NCBI GenBank assembly: GCA_001274695.2
Contig: LARU01000002.1
Location: 1,674,001-1,738,000, forward strand
Direction of reading: 5' to 3'
Length of the DNA: 64,000 nucleotides
DNA from: Azoarcus sp. PA01
Lineage (GTDB): Bacteria > Pseudomonadota > Gammaproteobacteria > Burkholderiales > Rhodocyclaceae
A program made the position numbers and the translations under genes. Each line of letters begins with the position of its first letter. Positions within the stretch are counted from its first letter, which is position 1. Positions 35,499-44,689 of the stretch are shown here, piece after piece. Below the pieces are notes generated by a model. It had not been told where the DNA came from. It ran no database searches and saw only the letters and a program-made list of their open reading frames with translations.

Positions 35499-37103
35499 AT
35501 GCACACGCTCAGTGCGGCGCAGCCCGGCGCGGGTTCGCCGAACATCACCCTGCCGCGCGACTACAACGCGGCCGACGACCTGATCGGACGCAACCTGGCG
35601 GCCGGGCGCGGCAGCAAGGTCGCGTTCATCGACGACGCCGGCAGCTACACTTACGACGAACTCGCGGCGCGCGTGAACCGCTTCGCCAACACGCTCGGCG
35701 TGCTCGGCATCATGCGCGAGCAGCGCATCCTCGTGTGCGTCCATGACACGATCGACTTCCCGACGGTGTTCCTCGGCGCGATCAAGGCCGGCGTCGTGCC
35801 GGTCGCGGTCAACACGCTGCTGACCGCGTCCGACTACGAATACATGCTCGGCGACTGCCGCGCGCGCCTCGCCGTCGTGTCCGCGCCGCTCGCCGAGACG
35901 TTCGCGCCGCTGCTCGAGCGCGTGCCGACGCTCGAGCGCCTCGTCATCGCCGGTGCGGAACGTTCGCCGCACGCTGCCGATTCGCTCACCGCGCTGATGG
36001 ACGGCGCGTCCGACCAGTTCCGCAGCGCGCCGACGACCTGCGACGAGCCGTGTTTCTGGCTCTACTCGTCCGGCTCGACCGGCGCGCCGAAAGGCACCGT
36101 GCATGTGCATTCGAGCCTGATCCAGACTTACGAGCTGTACGCGAAGCCGATCCTCGGCATCCGCGAGGACGATGTCGTGTTCTCGGCGGCGAAGCTGTTC
36201 TTCGCCTACGGTCTCGGCAACGGCCTGACTTTCCCGCTCGCGGCCGGCGCGACCGGAGTGCTGATGGCCGAGCGGCCGACGCCCGAAGCCGCTTTCAGGC
36301 GCCTGCGCGAGCACCGTCCGACGATCTTCTACGGCGTGCCGACGCTGTACGCGTCGATGCTCGCGAGCCCGGACTGCCCGAAAGGGGGCGAGCTCGCGAT
36401 CCGCGTGTGCACGTCTGCCGGCGAAGCGCTGCCGGAAGACATCGGCCGGCGCTGGACCGAGCGGTTCGGCGTCGAGATCCTCGACGGCATCGGCTCGACC
36501 GAAATGCTGCACATCTTCCTGTCGAACCGCCCGGGCGAAGTCCGCTACGGCACGACCGGCAAGGCCGTGCCGGGCTACGAGCTGCGCCTCATCGACGACG
36601 CCGGCTTCGTCATCGACGGCGCGAACGAACCCGGCGAACTGCAGATTTCCGGGCCGACCAGCGCCGCGATGTACTGGAACAACCGCGCGAAGAGCCGCGA
36701 CACGTTCCAGGGGCCGTGGACGCGGAGCGGCGACAAGTATTCGCGCACCGCCGACGGCTACTACATCTATGCCGGACGCAACGACGACATGCTCAAGGTC
36801 AGCGGCATCTACGTGTCGCCGATCGAAGTCGAATCGTGCCTGATCGAGCATGAGGCGGTACTCGAAGCGGCGGTCGTCGGGCACGAGGACGACGACCAGC
36901 TGATCAAGCCGAAAGCGTTCATCGTCCTCAAGCCGGGCGTGCGCGGCACGCCGGCGCTCGCCGAATCGATCAAGCAGCACGTCAAGGCGCATCTGGCACC
37001 TTACAAGTATCCGCGCTGGATGGAGTTCGTCGATGAGCTGCCGAAAACCGCCACCGGCAAGATCCAACGCTTCAAGCTGCGCGCGCAGGGCGCGGCGCGT
37101 TGA
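35499..37103 (+). CDS. bclA: benzoate-CoA ligase
   Basis: A 534-residue AMP-forming acyl-CoA ligase that activates benzoate to benzoyl-CoA, the entry step of the pathway. The adenylate motif YSSGSTGAPKG lies near residue 189, then DGIGSTEMLHIF and the C-terminal lysine motif PKTATGKIQRFKLR. The N-terminal NITLPRDYNAADDLIGRN is typical of benzoate-CoA ligases. The ATG at 35499 has an excellent GGAGG. The gene is separated from the SBP gene by a hairpin-forming region. Confidence 0.94.
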   Translation: MHTLSAAQPGAGSPNITLPRDYNAADDLIGRNLAAGRGSKVAFIDDAGSYTYDELAARVNRFANTLGVLGIMREQRILVCVHDTIDFPTVFLGAIKAGVVPVAVNTLLTASDYEYMLGDCRARLAVVSAPLAETFAPLLERVPTLERLVIAGAERSPHAADSLTALMDGASDQFRSAPTTCDEPCFWLYSSGSTGAPKGTVHVHSSLIQTYELYAKPILGIREDDVVFSAAKLFFAYGLGNGLTFPLAAGATGVLMAERPTPEAAFRRLREHRPTIFYGVPTLYASMLASPDCPKGGELAIRVCTSAGEALPEDIGRRWTERFGVEILDGIGSTEMLHIFLSNRPGEVRYGTTGKAVPGYELRLIDDAGFVIDGANEPGELQISGPTSAAMYWNNRAKSRDTFQGPWTRSGDKYSRTADGYYIYAGRNDDMLKVSGIYVSPIEVESCLIEHEAVLEAAVVGHEDDDQLIKPKAFIVLKPGVRGTPALAESIKQHVKAHLAPYKYPRWMEFVDELPKTATGKIQRFKLRAQGAAR

Positions 37104-37126
37104 TGGCGCGTGGTCCGGGTCGTAAA

Positions 37127-37156
37127 GGATAATGGGGCGACATAGTCCCATTATCC
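37127..37156. promoter_or_regulatory. 10-bp inverted repeat before the solute-binding protein gene
   Basis: GGATAATGGG (37127-37136) and CCCATTATCC (37147-37156) are a perfect inverted repeat with a 10-base spacer, 22 bases before the start of the SBP gene. It may be an operator or a transcript stem between bclA and the next gene; no T-run follows, so it is not a typical terminator. Confidence 0.6.
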
Positions 37157-37177
37157 CGATGACAGGAGGAACGATCA

Positions 37178-38365
37178 GTGAAGCATTCGCAACGACAGTG
37201 GCGCGGCCTTGCCGGCGCCGTCGCCGCAGTCAGCATCGCCGGCACGGCACTGCTGCCGGCGCTCGCGCACGGCGCCGACAAGGTGAAAGTCGGGCTGCTG
37301 CTGCCGTACACCGGCACTTACGCGGCGATCGGCAACGCGATCACGAACGGCTTCAAGCAGCACGTCGCCGAGCACGACGGCAAGCTCGGCGGGCGCGAAG
37401 TCGAATACTTCTTCGCCGACGACAAGTCGGACCCGGCGACGGCGACGGAGAATGCGAGCAAGCTGATCAAGCGCGATCGCGTCGACGTGCTCGTCGGCAC
37501 GGTGCATTCGGGCGCCGCGCTGGCGATGGCGAAAGTCGCGCGCGACACCAACACTTTGCTGATCATCCCGACCGCCGGCAGCGACGAGCTGACCGGCTCG
37601 CTGTGCGCGCCGACGGTGTTCCGCACCTCGATGTCGACGTGGCAGCCGGCATACGCGATGGGCAAGCTCGCGGCCGAGCGCGGCCATAAGAACGTCGTCA
37701 CGGTGTCGTGGAAATATTCCTTCGGCGATCAGTCGGCCGCCGGCTTCAAGGAAGCGTTCGAGCAGGCCGGCGGCAAGGTCGCGAAAGAGCTTTTCGTGCC
37801 GTTCCCGAGCGTCGACTTCCGGCACCTGCTCGACGACATCGCGAATCTCAAGCCGGATGCGGTGTTCGCGTCCTTCGTTGGCAGCGGCGCGGCGAAGTTC
37901 GTCAAGGACTACGACGCCGCCGGGCTGAAGGCGAAAATCCCGCTGTACGGCACCGGCTACCTCACCGAAGGCACGCTCGACGCGATGAACGGCGCCGGCG
38001 AAGGGGTGCTGACGACGCTGCACTACGCCGACGGCCTGACGAACGAGAAGGACAAGAGCTTTCGTACGGCATACAGAGCGGCTTACGACCTGAAACCGGA
38101 CGTCTATGCGGTGCACGGCTACGACGCAGCGCAGCTCCTCGGCGCAGGCCTCGAAGCGGTCAAGGGTGGCAAGCTCGATCAGGCGGCGATGATCAAGGCG
38201 ATGGAGTCGGCGAAGATCGACAGCCCGCGTGGCGCGTTCACGATCTCGAAAGCGCACAACCCGGTGCAGGACGTCTATCTGCGCGAGGTCGAAGGCCGCG
38301 AGAACAAGCTCGTCGGCGTCGCCCAGAAAGCGCTCGCCGATCCCGCGCGCGGCTGCTCGATGTAA
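37178..38365 (+). CDS. periplasmic solute-binding protein of ABC type (LivJ-like)
   Basis: A 395-residue exported binding protein of the branched-chain amino acid/aromatic type (Peripla_BP_6). Residues 1-32 are a signal peptide ending AHGA. The start is VKVGLLLPYTGTYAAIGNAI, followed by VGTVHSGAALAMAKVARD and FVPFPSVDFRHLLDDI. In box clusters such proteins are thought to bind benzoate or relatives. No permease or ATPase gene is adjacent, so it is orphaned here. The start is a GTG at 37178 with AGGAGGA upstream. Confidence 0.88.
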   Translation: MKHSQRQWRGLAGAVAAVSIAGTALLPALAHGADKVKVGLLLPYTGTYAAIGNAITNGFKQHVAEHDGKLGGREVEYFFADDKSDPATATENASKLIKRDRVDVLVGTVHSGAALAMAKVARDTNTLLIIPTAGSDELTGSLCAPTVFRTSMSTWQPAYAMGKLAAERGHKNVVTVSWKYSFGDQSAAGFKEAFEQAGGKVAKELFVPFPSVDFRHLLDDIANLKPDAVFASFVGSGAAKFVKDYDAAGLKAKIPLYGTGYLTEGTLDAMNGAGEGVLTTLHYADGLTNEKDKSFRTAYRAAYDLKPDVYAVHGYDAAQLLGAGLEAVKGGKLDQAAMIKAMESAKIDSPRGAFTISKAHNPVQDVYLREVEGRENKLVGVAQKALADPARGCSM

Positions 38366-38502
38366 GCAGCGCGGCGCGTTTTCATCCCAGTCGATCCGCT
38401 TGTTCCGGCGTGCGGCGAGGCGCGGGCGAGGCGGTCCGTGCCCGCTGCGTGCTGACCGCGGCGGACAATGATCAACGGTTCAGGAAACATCGGGAGTTTG
38501 AA

Positions 38503-39276
38503 GTGAAACAGGTACAAGTCGGCGATACGCGCCTCGAGTACGTCCGCCTGCCGTCGGCGCATCCGCGCAGCGGCGCCCCGGCGATCGTGTTCCTGCACGA
38601 AGGCCTCGGTTCGGTCGCGATGTGGCGCGACTTCCCGCAGAAAATCGCCGACGCGACCGGCTGCGAAGCGGTCGTCTATTCGCGCGCCGGCTACGGTCGC
38701 TCCGATCCGGCCCGGCTGCCGCGCGACACGCGCTACATGCACGACGAAGGCCTGCACGTATTGCCGGCGCTGCTCGCCGCGCTGGGGCTCGAGCGGCCGA
38801 TCCTGTTCGGCCACTCCGACGGCGCGTCGATCGCGCTGATCTGCGCCGGCGGCACCGCGACGCCGCTGACCGCCGTCATCGTCATGGCGCCGCACGTGAT
38901 CGTCGAGGACATCTCGGTGTCGAGCATCGCGCAGGCGAAAGTCGCGTGGCAGACGACCGACCTGCGCACGCGCCTGGCCAAGCACCACGCCGATGTCGAC
39001 GCGGCCTTCTGGGGCTGGAACGACATCTGGCTGCACCCGGATTTTCGCGCGTGGAACATCGAGGAATATGTGCCGCGCATTCTCTGCCCGGTGCTCGCGA
39101 TCCAGGGCGAAGACGACGAATACGGCACGATGGCGCAGATCGAACGCATCGCCGCGCACGCGCCCGACGTCGAACTCGTCAAGCTCGCCGATTGCCGCCA
39201 TTCGCCGCACAAGGACCAGCCGGCCGCCGTCATCGATGCGGTCGGCGAATTCGTTTCCCGCATCCTCGAGGACTGA
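38503..39276 (+). CDS. alpha/beta hydrolase of the box cluster
   Basis: A 257-residue alpha/beta hydrolase. The oxyanion text is IVFLHEGLGSVAMWRDFP, the nucleophile elbow LFGHSDGASIAL near residue 105, and later text has GEDDEYGTMAQIERI for the acid and CRHSPHKDQP for the histidine. Similar hydrolases occur in box clusters, possibly as lactone or ester hydrolases; the substrate is unproven. The GTG at 38503 has GGGAG upstream. The thioesterase gene begins two bases after its stop. Confidence 0.85.
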   Translation: MKQVQVGDTRLEYVRLPSAHPRSGAPAIVFLHEGLGSVAMWRDFPQKIADATGCEAVVYSRAGYGRSDPARLPRDTRYMHDEGLHVLPALLAALGLERPILFGHSDGASIALICAGGTATPLTAVIVMAPHVIVEDISVSSIAQAKVAWQTTDLRTRLAKHHADVDAAFWGWNDIWLHPDFRAWNIEEYVPRILCPVLAIQGEDDEYGTMAQIERIAAHAPDVELVKLADCRHSPHKDQPAAVIDAVGEFVSRILED

Positions 39277-39278
39277 CC

Positions 39279-39695
39279 ATGGAATTTGTATGCAAGAAAT
39301 CCATCCGCTTCCACCACTGCGATCCGGCCGGAATCGTCTTCTATCCGCAGTGCCTGGTGCTGTGCAACGAAGTCATCGAGGACTGGTTCGATGAAGGCAT
39401 CGGCATCGACTTCTACAAGCTCCACGCCGAAATCCGCCGCGGCGTGCCGATGCGCCACCTCGAAGTCGATTTCATCGCGCCGAGCATGCACGGCGACGAC
39501 CTGACGTTCACACTGGTCGTGAACCGCATCGGCAACACGTCGATGGACATCACGACGACCGCCGCGATGGGCGACGAAGTGCGCTTTCGCGCGAAGCAGA
39601 CCGTCGTCTGGGCCGACCTCGGCGGCGCGCCGCGCGCGACGCCGATCGAAGGCGAATGGCGCGAGCGCTTCAGCCGCTTCCTCGCGCCGTCCTGA
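39279..39695 (+). CDS. hotdog-fold benzoyl-CoA thioesterase-like protein
   Basis: A 138-residue hotdog thioesterase of the 4-hydroxybenzoyl-CoA thioesterase type. The active aspartate is in HHCDPAGIVFYP and the following text LVLCNEVIEDWFDEG is typical. A benzoyl-CoA thioesterase has been described from the box cluster of Azoarcus evansii, and this gene is in the matching place. It could release CoA when benzoyl-CoA accumulates. The ATG is two bases after the hydrolase stop, so they are translationally coupled. Confidence 0.87.
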   Translation: MEFVCKKSIRFHHCDPAGIVFYPQCLVLCNEVIEDWFDEGIGIDFYKLHAEIRRGVPMRHLEVDFIAPSMHGDDLTFTLVVNRIGNTSMDITTTAAMGDEVRFRAKQTVVWADLGGAPRATPIEGEWRERFSRFLAPS

Positions 39696-39775
39696 GCCCG
39701 ACGCAGCAGACAAAACAGCACCACCACAAACAGCTCTGCCCCCGACCCCGAACCACAGAGACAAGGACCGACATC

Positions 39776-39940
39776 ATGGCCACGTATCAATGCACCGCGT
39801 GCTATTTCCCGTACAACGAAGCCGACGGCCTGCCCGACGAAGGCATCCCGGCCGGCACGAAGTGGGAAGACGTGCCCGCCGACTGGGTGTGCCCGGACTG
39901 CGGCACGCCGAAAAGCAACTTTACCGTCGCCGAGGATTGA
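39776..39940 (+). CDS. rubredoxin
   Basis: A 54-residue rubredoxin. The two metal-binding pairs are CTAC near residue 6 and CPDCGTPKSNF near residue 39, with the conserved PADWVCP before the second. The first pair reads CTACYF instead of the usual CxxCGY. Rubredoxins carry single electrons at low potential. It is located between the thioesterase and formate dehydrogenase genes; a partner is not known, and a role with BoxAB or another oxygenase is speculative. Confidence 0.9.
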   Translation: MATYQCTACYFPYNEADGLPDEGIPAGTKWEDVPADWVCPDCGTPKSNFTVAED

Positions 39941-39988
39941 AAGCCGGCGACGGTTTCACACGGATCAAGGACCGGATGAGGCGCAATC

Positions 39989-41746
39989 GTGAGCACGAGC
40001 ATGATCGATGAGAAAGAGCGCAGCGCGGGCGCGCGCCCGGCCAAGGGAGCCCGCGACCGATCGGCCGACCGGCCGCGACGGCGCGAGCCGCTGCCGGCGT
40101 CGGCACGGCTCGCCGCATCCGCCGCGCTCGCCGGCGAGACGCCGCGCGCCGACCGCCTGATCGAATACCTGCACCGCCTGCAGGACGAGCACGGCGCGCT
40201 CCACGCCGACCATCTCGCCGCGCTCGCCGACGCGCTGCAGCTCGCGCGCGCCGAAGTCTATGAAGTCGCGAGCTTCTACCATCATTTCGACATCGTCCCC
40301 GCCGGCGCGGAAGCCCCGCCGAAGCTGACCGTGCGCGTGTGCGAATCGCTCGGCTGCGCGATCGCCGGCGGCGTCGAACTCGCCGCGACGCTCGCGAGCC
40401 GGCTCGGGGCGGAGGTGCGCGTGCAGCGCGTGCCGTGTGTCGGGCGTTGCGATGCGGCGCCGGTCGCGGTCGTCGGACAGAAGCCGGTGCTGCACGCGAA
40501 CGCCGACACTGTCGCCGCCGTCGTCGCCGGCGGCGAGCGCGACGAGCCGCTGCCTGACGCGATCCGCTTCGACGCGTACCGCGCGGCCGGCGGCTACCGG
40601 CTGTGGGACGCGGTGCGCAGCGGTGAAGTCGCAGGTGATGCGGTCGTCGCCGCGCTCGACGCCGCCGGCCTGCGCGGCCTCGGCGGTGCAGGCTTCCCGG
40701 CCGCGCGCAAATGGCGCACGGTGGCCGCGCAGCCCGCGCCGCGCCTGATGGCCGTGAATATCGACGAAGGCGAGCCCGGCACGTTCAAGGACCGCCATTA
40801 CCTCGAGACCGATCCGCACCGCTTCATCGAAGGCATGCTGATCGCCGCGCACGTCGTCGGCATCGACGGCATCTGGATCTACATCCGCGACGAATACCCG
40901 GCATTGCGCCATCTGCTCGCGGAGGAATTGCAGCGCGTGCAGGCCGAATGGCCGCAGCTGCCGCCGATCGAGCTCAGGCGCGGCGCCGGCGCGTATGTCT
41001 GCGGCGAAGAGTCGGCAATGATCGAGTCGATCGAAGGCAAGCGCGGCATGCCGCGGCTGCGCCCGCCGTATGTCGCCGAAGTCGGCCTGTTCGGCCGCCC
41101 GACGCTCGAACACAACCTCGAAACCTTGTGGTGGGTGCGCGATATCGTCGCCCCCGCGGTCGCGGGCGGGCCCGATCCGTTCGCGAGCCGCGGCCGCAAC
41201 GGTCGCCGAGGGCTGCGCAGCTTCTCCGTCAGCGGTCGCGTTTCGAGGCCCGGCGTCGTCGTCACCGACGCCGGCATCACGTTGCGCGAACTCGTCGATG
41301 AACACTGCGGCGGCATGCTGCCGGGTCACGAGCTGTATGGCTATTTCCCCGGCGGCGCGTCCGGCGGCATGCTGCCGGCGCGCCTCGCCGACGTGCCGCT
41401 CGACTTCGACACCCTTGGCGCTTACGGCTGCTTCATCGGCTCGGCGGCGATCGTCGTGTTCTCGAAGCATGATCGCGCGCGCGTGCTCGCCGAAAACGCG
41501 ATGGAATTCTTCGCGCACGAATCCTGCGGCCAATGCACGCCGTGCCGCGTCGGCACCGCAAAAGCCGCCGAACTGATGAAGCAGCCGGCGTGGGACGCCG
41601 CGCTGCTGACCGAACTCGGAACAGTGATGATGGACGCTTCGATCTGCGGCCTCGGCCAGGCTGCGCCGAACCCGATGCAATCGGTGCTGCGCTTTTTCCC
41701 GCATGAAGTCGGCGTCGCCGGCGAGAACGAGGAGGGCGCGGCATGA
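39989..41746 (+). CDS. NAD-dependent formate dehydrogenase beta subunit (NuoE-NuoF fusion)
   Basis: A 585-residue fusion of a NuoE-like [2Fe-2S] part (residues about 50-190; cysteines in VRVCESLGCAIAGG and PCVGRCDAAP) and a NuoF-like FMN/NAD part (GLRGLGGAGFPAARKW, AYVCGEESAMIESIEG) with a C-terminal [4Fe-4S] site (SCGQCTPCRVG). It passes electrons from the formate-oxidising subunit to NAD+. The start is a GTG at 39989 with GAGG upstream. The ATGA overlap with the next gene shows coupling. It has the composition of dimeric NAD-type formate dehydrogenases. Confidence 0.9.
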   Translation: MSTSMIDEKERSAGARPAKGARDRSADRPRRREPLPASARLAASAALAGETPRADRLIEYLHRLQDEHGALHADHLAALADALQLARAEVYEVASFYHHFDIVPAGAEAPPKLTVRVCESLGCAIAGGVELAATLASRLGAEVRVQRVPCVGRCDAAPVAVVGQKPVLHANADTVAAVVAGGERDEPLPDAIRFDAYRAAGGYRLWDAVRSGEVAGDAVVAALDAAGLRGLGGAGFPAARKWRTVAAQPAPRLMAVNIDEGEPGTFKDRHYLETDPHRFIEGMLIAAHVVGIDGIWIYIRDEYPALRHLLAEELQRVQAEWPQLPPIELRRGAGAYVCGEESAMIESIEGKRGMPRLRPPYVAEVGLFGRPTLEHNLETLWWVRDIVAPAVAGGPDPFASRGRNGRRGLRSFSVSGRVSRPGVVVTDAGITLRELVDEHCGGMLPGHELYGYFPGGASGGMLPARLADVPLDFDTLGAYGCFIGSAAIVVFSKHDRARVLAENAMEFFAHESCGQCTPCRVGTAKAAELMKQPAWDAALLTELGTVMMDASICGLGQAAPNPMQSVLRFFPHEVGVAGENEEGAA

Positions 41747-44592
41747 ACGCTCCGACGAACCCGGTCCGCTTCGAACTCGACGGCCGTGAAATCGATGCGC
41801 AACCCGGCGAGTCGATCCTGCTCGCCGCGCGCCGCGCCGGCGTCGACATCCCGCACCTGTGCTACACCGACGGCATGCGCGCCGACGGCAACTGCCGCGC
41901 GTGCGTCGTCGAGATCGACGGCGAGCGCGTGCTCGCACCGTCCTGTTGCCGCGCCCCCAAGGCGGGCATGAAAGTCAGCGCGCAAAGCGATCGCGCGCGC
42001 GCGTCGCAGCGCCTGGTGCTCGAACTGCTGCGCGCCGACGTGCCCGCGGCGGCCGAGAAACCGAACTCCGAGCTCGCGCACTGGTGCGATGAATTGGGCG
42101 TGACCGGCTCGCGCTTCGCTTCGCGCGCACAGCCGCTGCCCGATCGCAGCCATCCCGGCATCGCAGTCGACCTCGCGGCGTGCATCCAGTGCACGCGCTG
42201 CGTGCGCGCGTGCCGCGAAGTGCAGGTCAATGACGTCATCGGCCTCGCGCGGCGCGGCGCGGACACCGCGATCGTGTTCGACTTTGCAGACCCGATGGGC
42301 AGCTCGAGCTGCGTCGGCTGCGGCGAATGCGTGCAGGCCTGCCCGACCGGCGCGCTGCTGCCGGCGGCGCTCGCCGATTTTCCAGGGCAGACCGCCGGCG
42401 AACCCGTCGCCGTGCGCGGCGCGTTCGCCGGGAAGGCGGCGCCGATCCCCGCGCCCGCCGCTCGCATCGAGCCGCTTGGCGAGCCGGCGATGCGCGCGAT
42501 CGACTCCCTGTGTCCGTACTGCGGCGTCGGCTGCCAGATGACCTATCACGTCGCCGGCGACGGCCCGACGGCGAAAATCATTCACGTCGAAGGCCGTGAC
42601 GGCCCCGCGAACGCCGGGCGGCTGTGCGTGAAAGGGCGCTACGGCTTCGGCTACCCGCGCCACGCGCACCGCCTGACGGCGCCGCTGATCCGCCGGCCCG
42701 GGATCGCGAAATCGGTCGATCTCGACCCCGCGAACCCGCTTGCGGCGTTCCGCGAAGCGACGTGGGACGAGGCCCTCGATTTCGCCGCCGCGGGGCTCGC
42801 GCGCATCAAGGCCGAACACGGCCCGCACGCGCTCGCCGGTTTCGGCTCGGCCAAAGGCAGCAACGAGGAAGCGTATCTGTTCCAGAAGCTCGTGCGCACC
42901 GGATTCGGCACGCACAACGTCGACCACTGCACGCGGCTGTGCCACGCGTCGTCGGTCGCGGCGCTCCTGGAAGGCATCGGCTCGGGCGCGGTGTCGAACC
43001 CGGTGCGCGACGTCGAATTCGCCGACGTGATGATCGTCATCGGCGCGAACCCGGCGTCGAACCACCCGGTCGCGGCGTCGTTCATGAAGAACGCGGTCGA
43101 GCGTGGCGCGAAGCTCGTCCTGATGGACCCGCGCGAAACCCCGCTCGCGCGCCACGCGTATCGTTACCTGCAGTTCCGCCCCGATGCCGACGTGACGCTG
43201 CTGTTGTCGCTAGCAAACGTGATCATCGAGGAAGGGCTCACCGACGACGCTTTCATCGCGGCGCGCACGACCGGCTTCGACGCGTTCCGCGCCGCGGCGC
43301 TCGCGCACCCGCCCGAGCGCGTCGAAGCGATCACCGGCATTGCCGCCGCGACCGTGCGCGAAGTCGCCCGCCTCTACGCGAACGGTCCGAACAGCATGAT
43401 CTTCTGGGGCATGGGCATCTCGCAGCACATCCATGGCACCGACAACTCGCGCTGCCTGATCGCGCTCGCGCTGATGACCGGCCAGATCGGCCGGCGCGGC
43501 ACGGGACTTCATCCGCTGCGCGGCCAGAACAACGTGCAGGGCGCGTCCGACGCCGGCCTGATCCCGATGATGTTCCCGGACTACCAGCGCGTCGACGATG
43601 CGGCGATCCGCGCGCGGTTCGAAGCGCTGTGGGCGACGCCCTTGTCCGACGTGCCGGGCCTGACCGTCGTCGAGATCATGGACGCCGCGCTCGCGGGCGG
43701 GATCCGCGGCATGTACATCGAAGGCGAGAATCCGGCGATGTCCGACCCCGACCTCGCGCATGCGCGCGCCGCGCTCGCCGGGCTCGAGCACCTCGTCGTG
43801 CAGGACCTGTTCCTCACCGAAACGGCGATGCTCGCCGACGTGATCCTGCCGGCGTCGAGCCTGATGGAAAAGACCGGCAGCTTCACCAACACCGACCGCG
43901 TCGTGCAGCTCTCGTCGCCGGTGCTGCCGCTGCCCGGCGACGCGCGCCCCGACTGGTGGATCATCCAGCAGGTCGCGCAGCGCCTCGGCCTCGCGTGGGA
44001 CTACGCCGGCCCCGCGGAGATTTTCGACGAACTGCGCCAAGCGCTGCCGAGCTATGCCGGCATCACGTGGACGGCGCTCGAAGCCGAAGGCGCCGTCGTC
44101 GCGCCGAAGTTCGCTGTCGACGCGCCGTCGCAGCCGGTGCTGTTCGAGACCGATTTCCCCACTCCGAGCGGGCGCGCGCGCTTCGTCCCGGTCGGCCCGC
44201 TGCCGGCGGCCGAACTGCCCGACGCCGAGTACCCCATGGTGCTGACGACCGGGCGCGTGCTCGAGCACTGGCACACCGGTTCGATGACGCGCCGCGCCGA
44301 CGTCCTCGACGCGCTCGAGCCGCTGCCGTGGTGCTCGGTGCATCCGGACGACCTCGCCGCGCAGGCGCTCGCGTCCGGCGCGCACGTCCGCCTCGAGACG
44401 CGACGCGGCGCGATCGTCCTCGAAGCGCGCGCCGACGAAGCGGTGCAGCGCGGTTCGGTGTTCATGCCGTTCTGCTACGTCGAGGCGGCGGCGAACCTGC
44501 TGACGCAGCCGGCGCTCGACCCGTTCGGCAAGATCCCGGAGTTCAAGTACTGCGCAGTGAAGCTGAGCGCGGGAAGCCCGGCGCACGCCTGA
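41743..44592 (+). CDS. NAD-dependent formate dehydrogenase alpha subunit, Mo/W-bis-MGD
   Basis: A 949-residue catalytic subunit. The N-terminus is a NuoG-like [2Fe-2S] region (IPHLCYTDGMRADGNCRACV), then two [4Fe-4S] ferredoxin sites (CIQCTRCVRACREV; CVGCGECVQACPTG), one more Fe-S site (CPYCGVGCQM), and the molybdopterin domain. The candidate metal ligand is Cys400 in HCTRLCHASSV, so no selenocysteine is needed. It oxidises formate to CO2. Formate is released by BoxC, which makes a pathway link likely. The gene starts inside the last codons of the beta subunit gene (ATGA). Confidence 0.93.
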   Translation: MNAPTNPVRFELDGREIDAQPGESILLAARRAGVDIPHLCYTDGMRADGNCRACVVEIDGERVLAPSCCRAPKAGMKVSAQSDRARASQRLVLELLRADVPAAAEKPNSELAHWCDELGVTGSRFASRAQPLPDRSHPGIAVDLAACIQCTRCVRACREVQVNDVIGLARRGADTAIVFDFADPMGSSSCVGCGECVQACPTGALLPAALADFPGQTAGEPVAVRGAFAGKAAPIPAPAARIEPLGEPAMRAIDSLCPYCGVGCQMTYHVAGDGPTAKIIHVEGRDGPANAGRLCVKGRYGFGYPRHAHRLTAPLIRRPGIAKSVDLDPANPLAAFREATWDEALDFAAAGLARIKAEHGPHALAGFGSAKGSNEEAYLFQKLVRTGFGTHNVDHCTRLCHASSVAALLEGIGSGAVSNPVRDVEFADVMIVIGANPASNHPVAASFMKNAVERGAKLVLMDPRETPLARHAYRYLQFRPDADVTLLLSLANVIIEEGLTDDAFIAARTTGFDAFRAAALAHPPERVEAITGIAAATVREVARLYANGPNSMIFWGMGISQHIHGTDNSRCLIALALMTGQIGRRGTGLHPLRGQNNVQGASDAGLIPMMFPDYQRVDDAAIRARFEALWATPLSDVPGLTVVEIMDAALAGGIRGMYIEGENPAMSDPDLAHARAALAGLEHLVVQDLFLTETAMLADVILPASSLMEKTGSFTNTDRVVQLSSPVLPLPGDARPDWWIIQQVAQRLGLAWDYAGPAEIFDELRQALPSYAGITWTALEAEGAVVAPKFAVDAPSQPVLFETDFPTPSGRARFVPVGPLPAAELPDAEYPMVLTTGRVLEHWHTGSMTRRADVLDALEPLPWCSVHPDDLAAQALASGAHVRLETRRGAIVLEARADEAVQRGSVFMPFCYVEAAANLLTQPALDPFGKIPEFKYCAVKLSAGSPAHA

Positions 44593-44598
44593 AGCACG

Positions 44599-44629
44599 AC
44601 GATGGCCGCGGCGTCGCGGCGGCCATCGT
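44599..44629 (+). terminator. hairpin terminator after the formate dehydrogenase genes
   Basis: ACGATGGCCGC (44599-44609) and GCGGCCATCGT (44619-44629) form a perfect 11-base stem with a nine-base loop just after the stop codon. The T-run downstream is poor, so it may act with Rho or as an mRNA-stabilising hairpin. Confidence 0.55.
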
Positions 44630-44689
44630 CCGGTATTTCGTGCGATCATGCGCGCTCCCGTCCGCAGCCGAAAGCTTTCCGTCCCAGCA

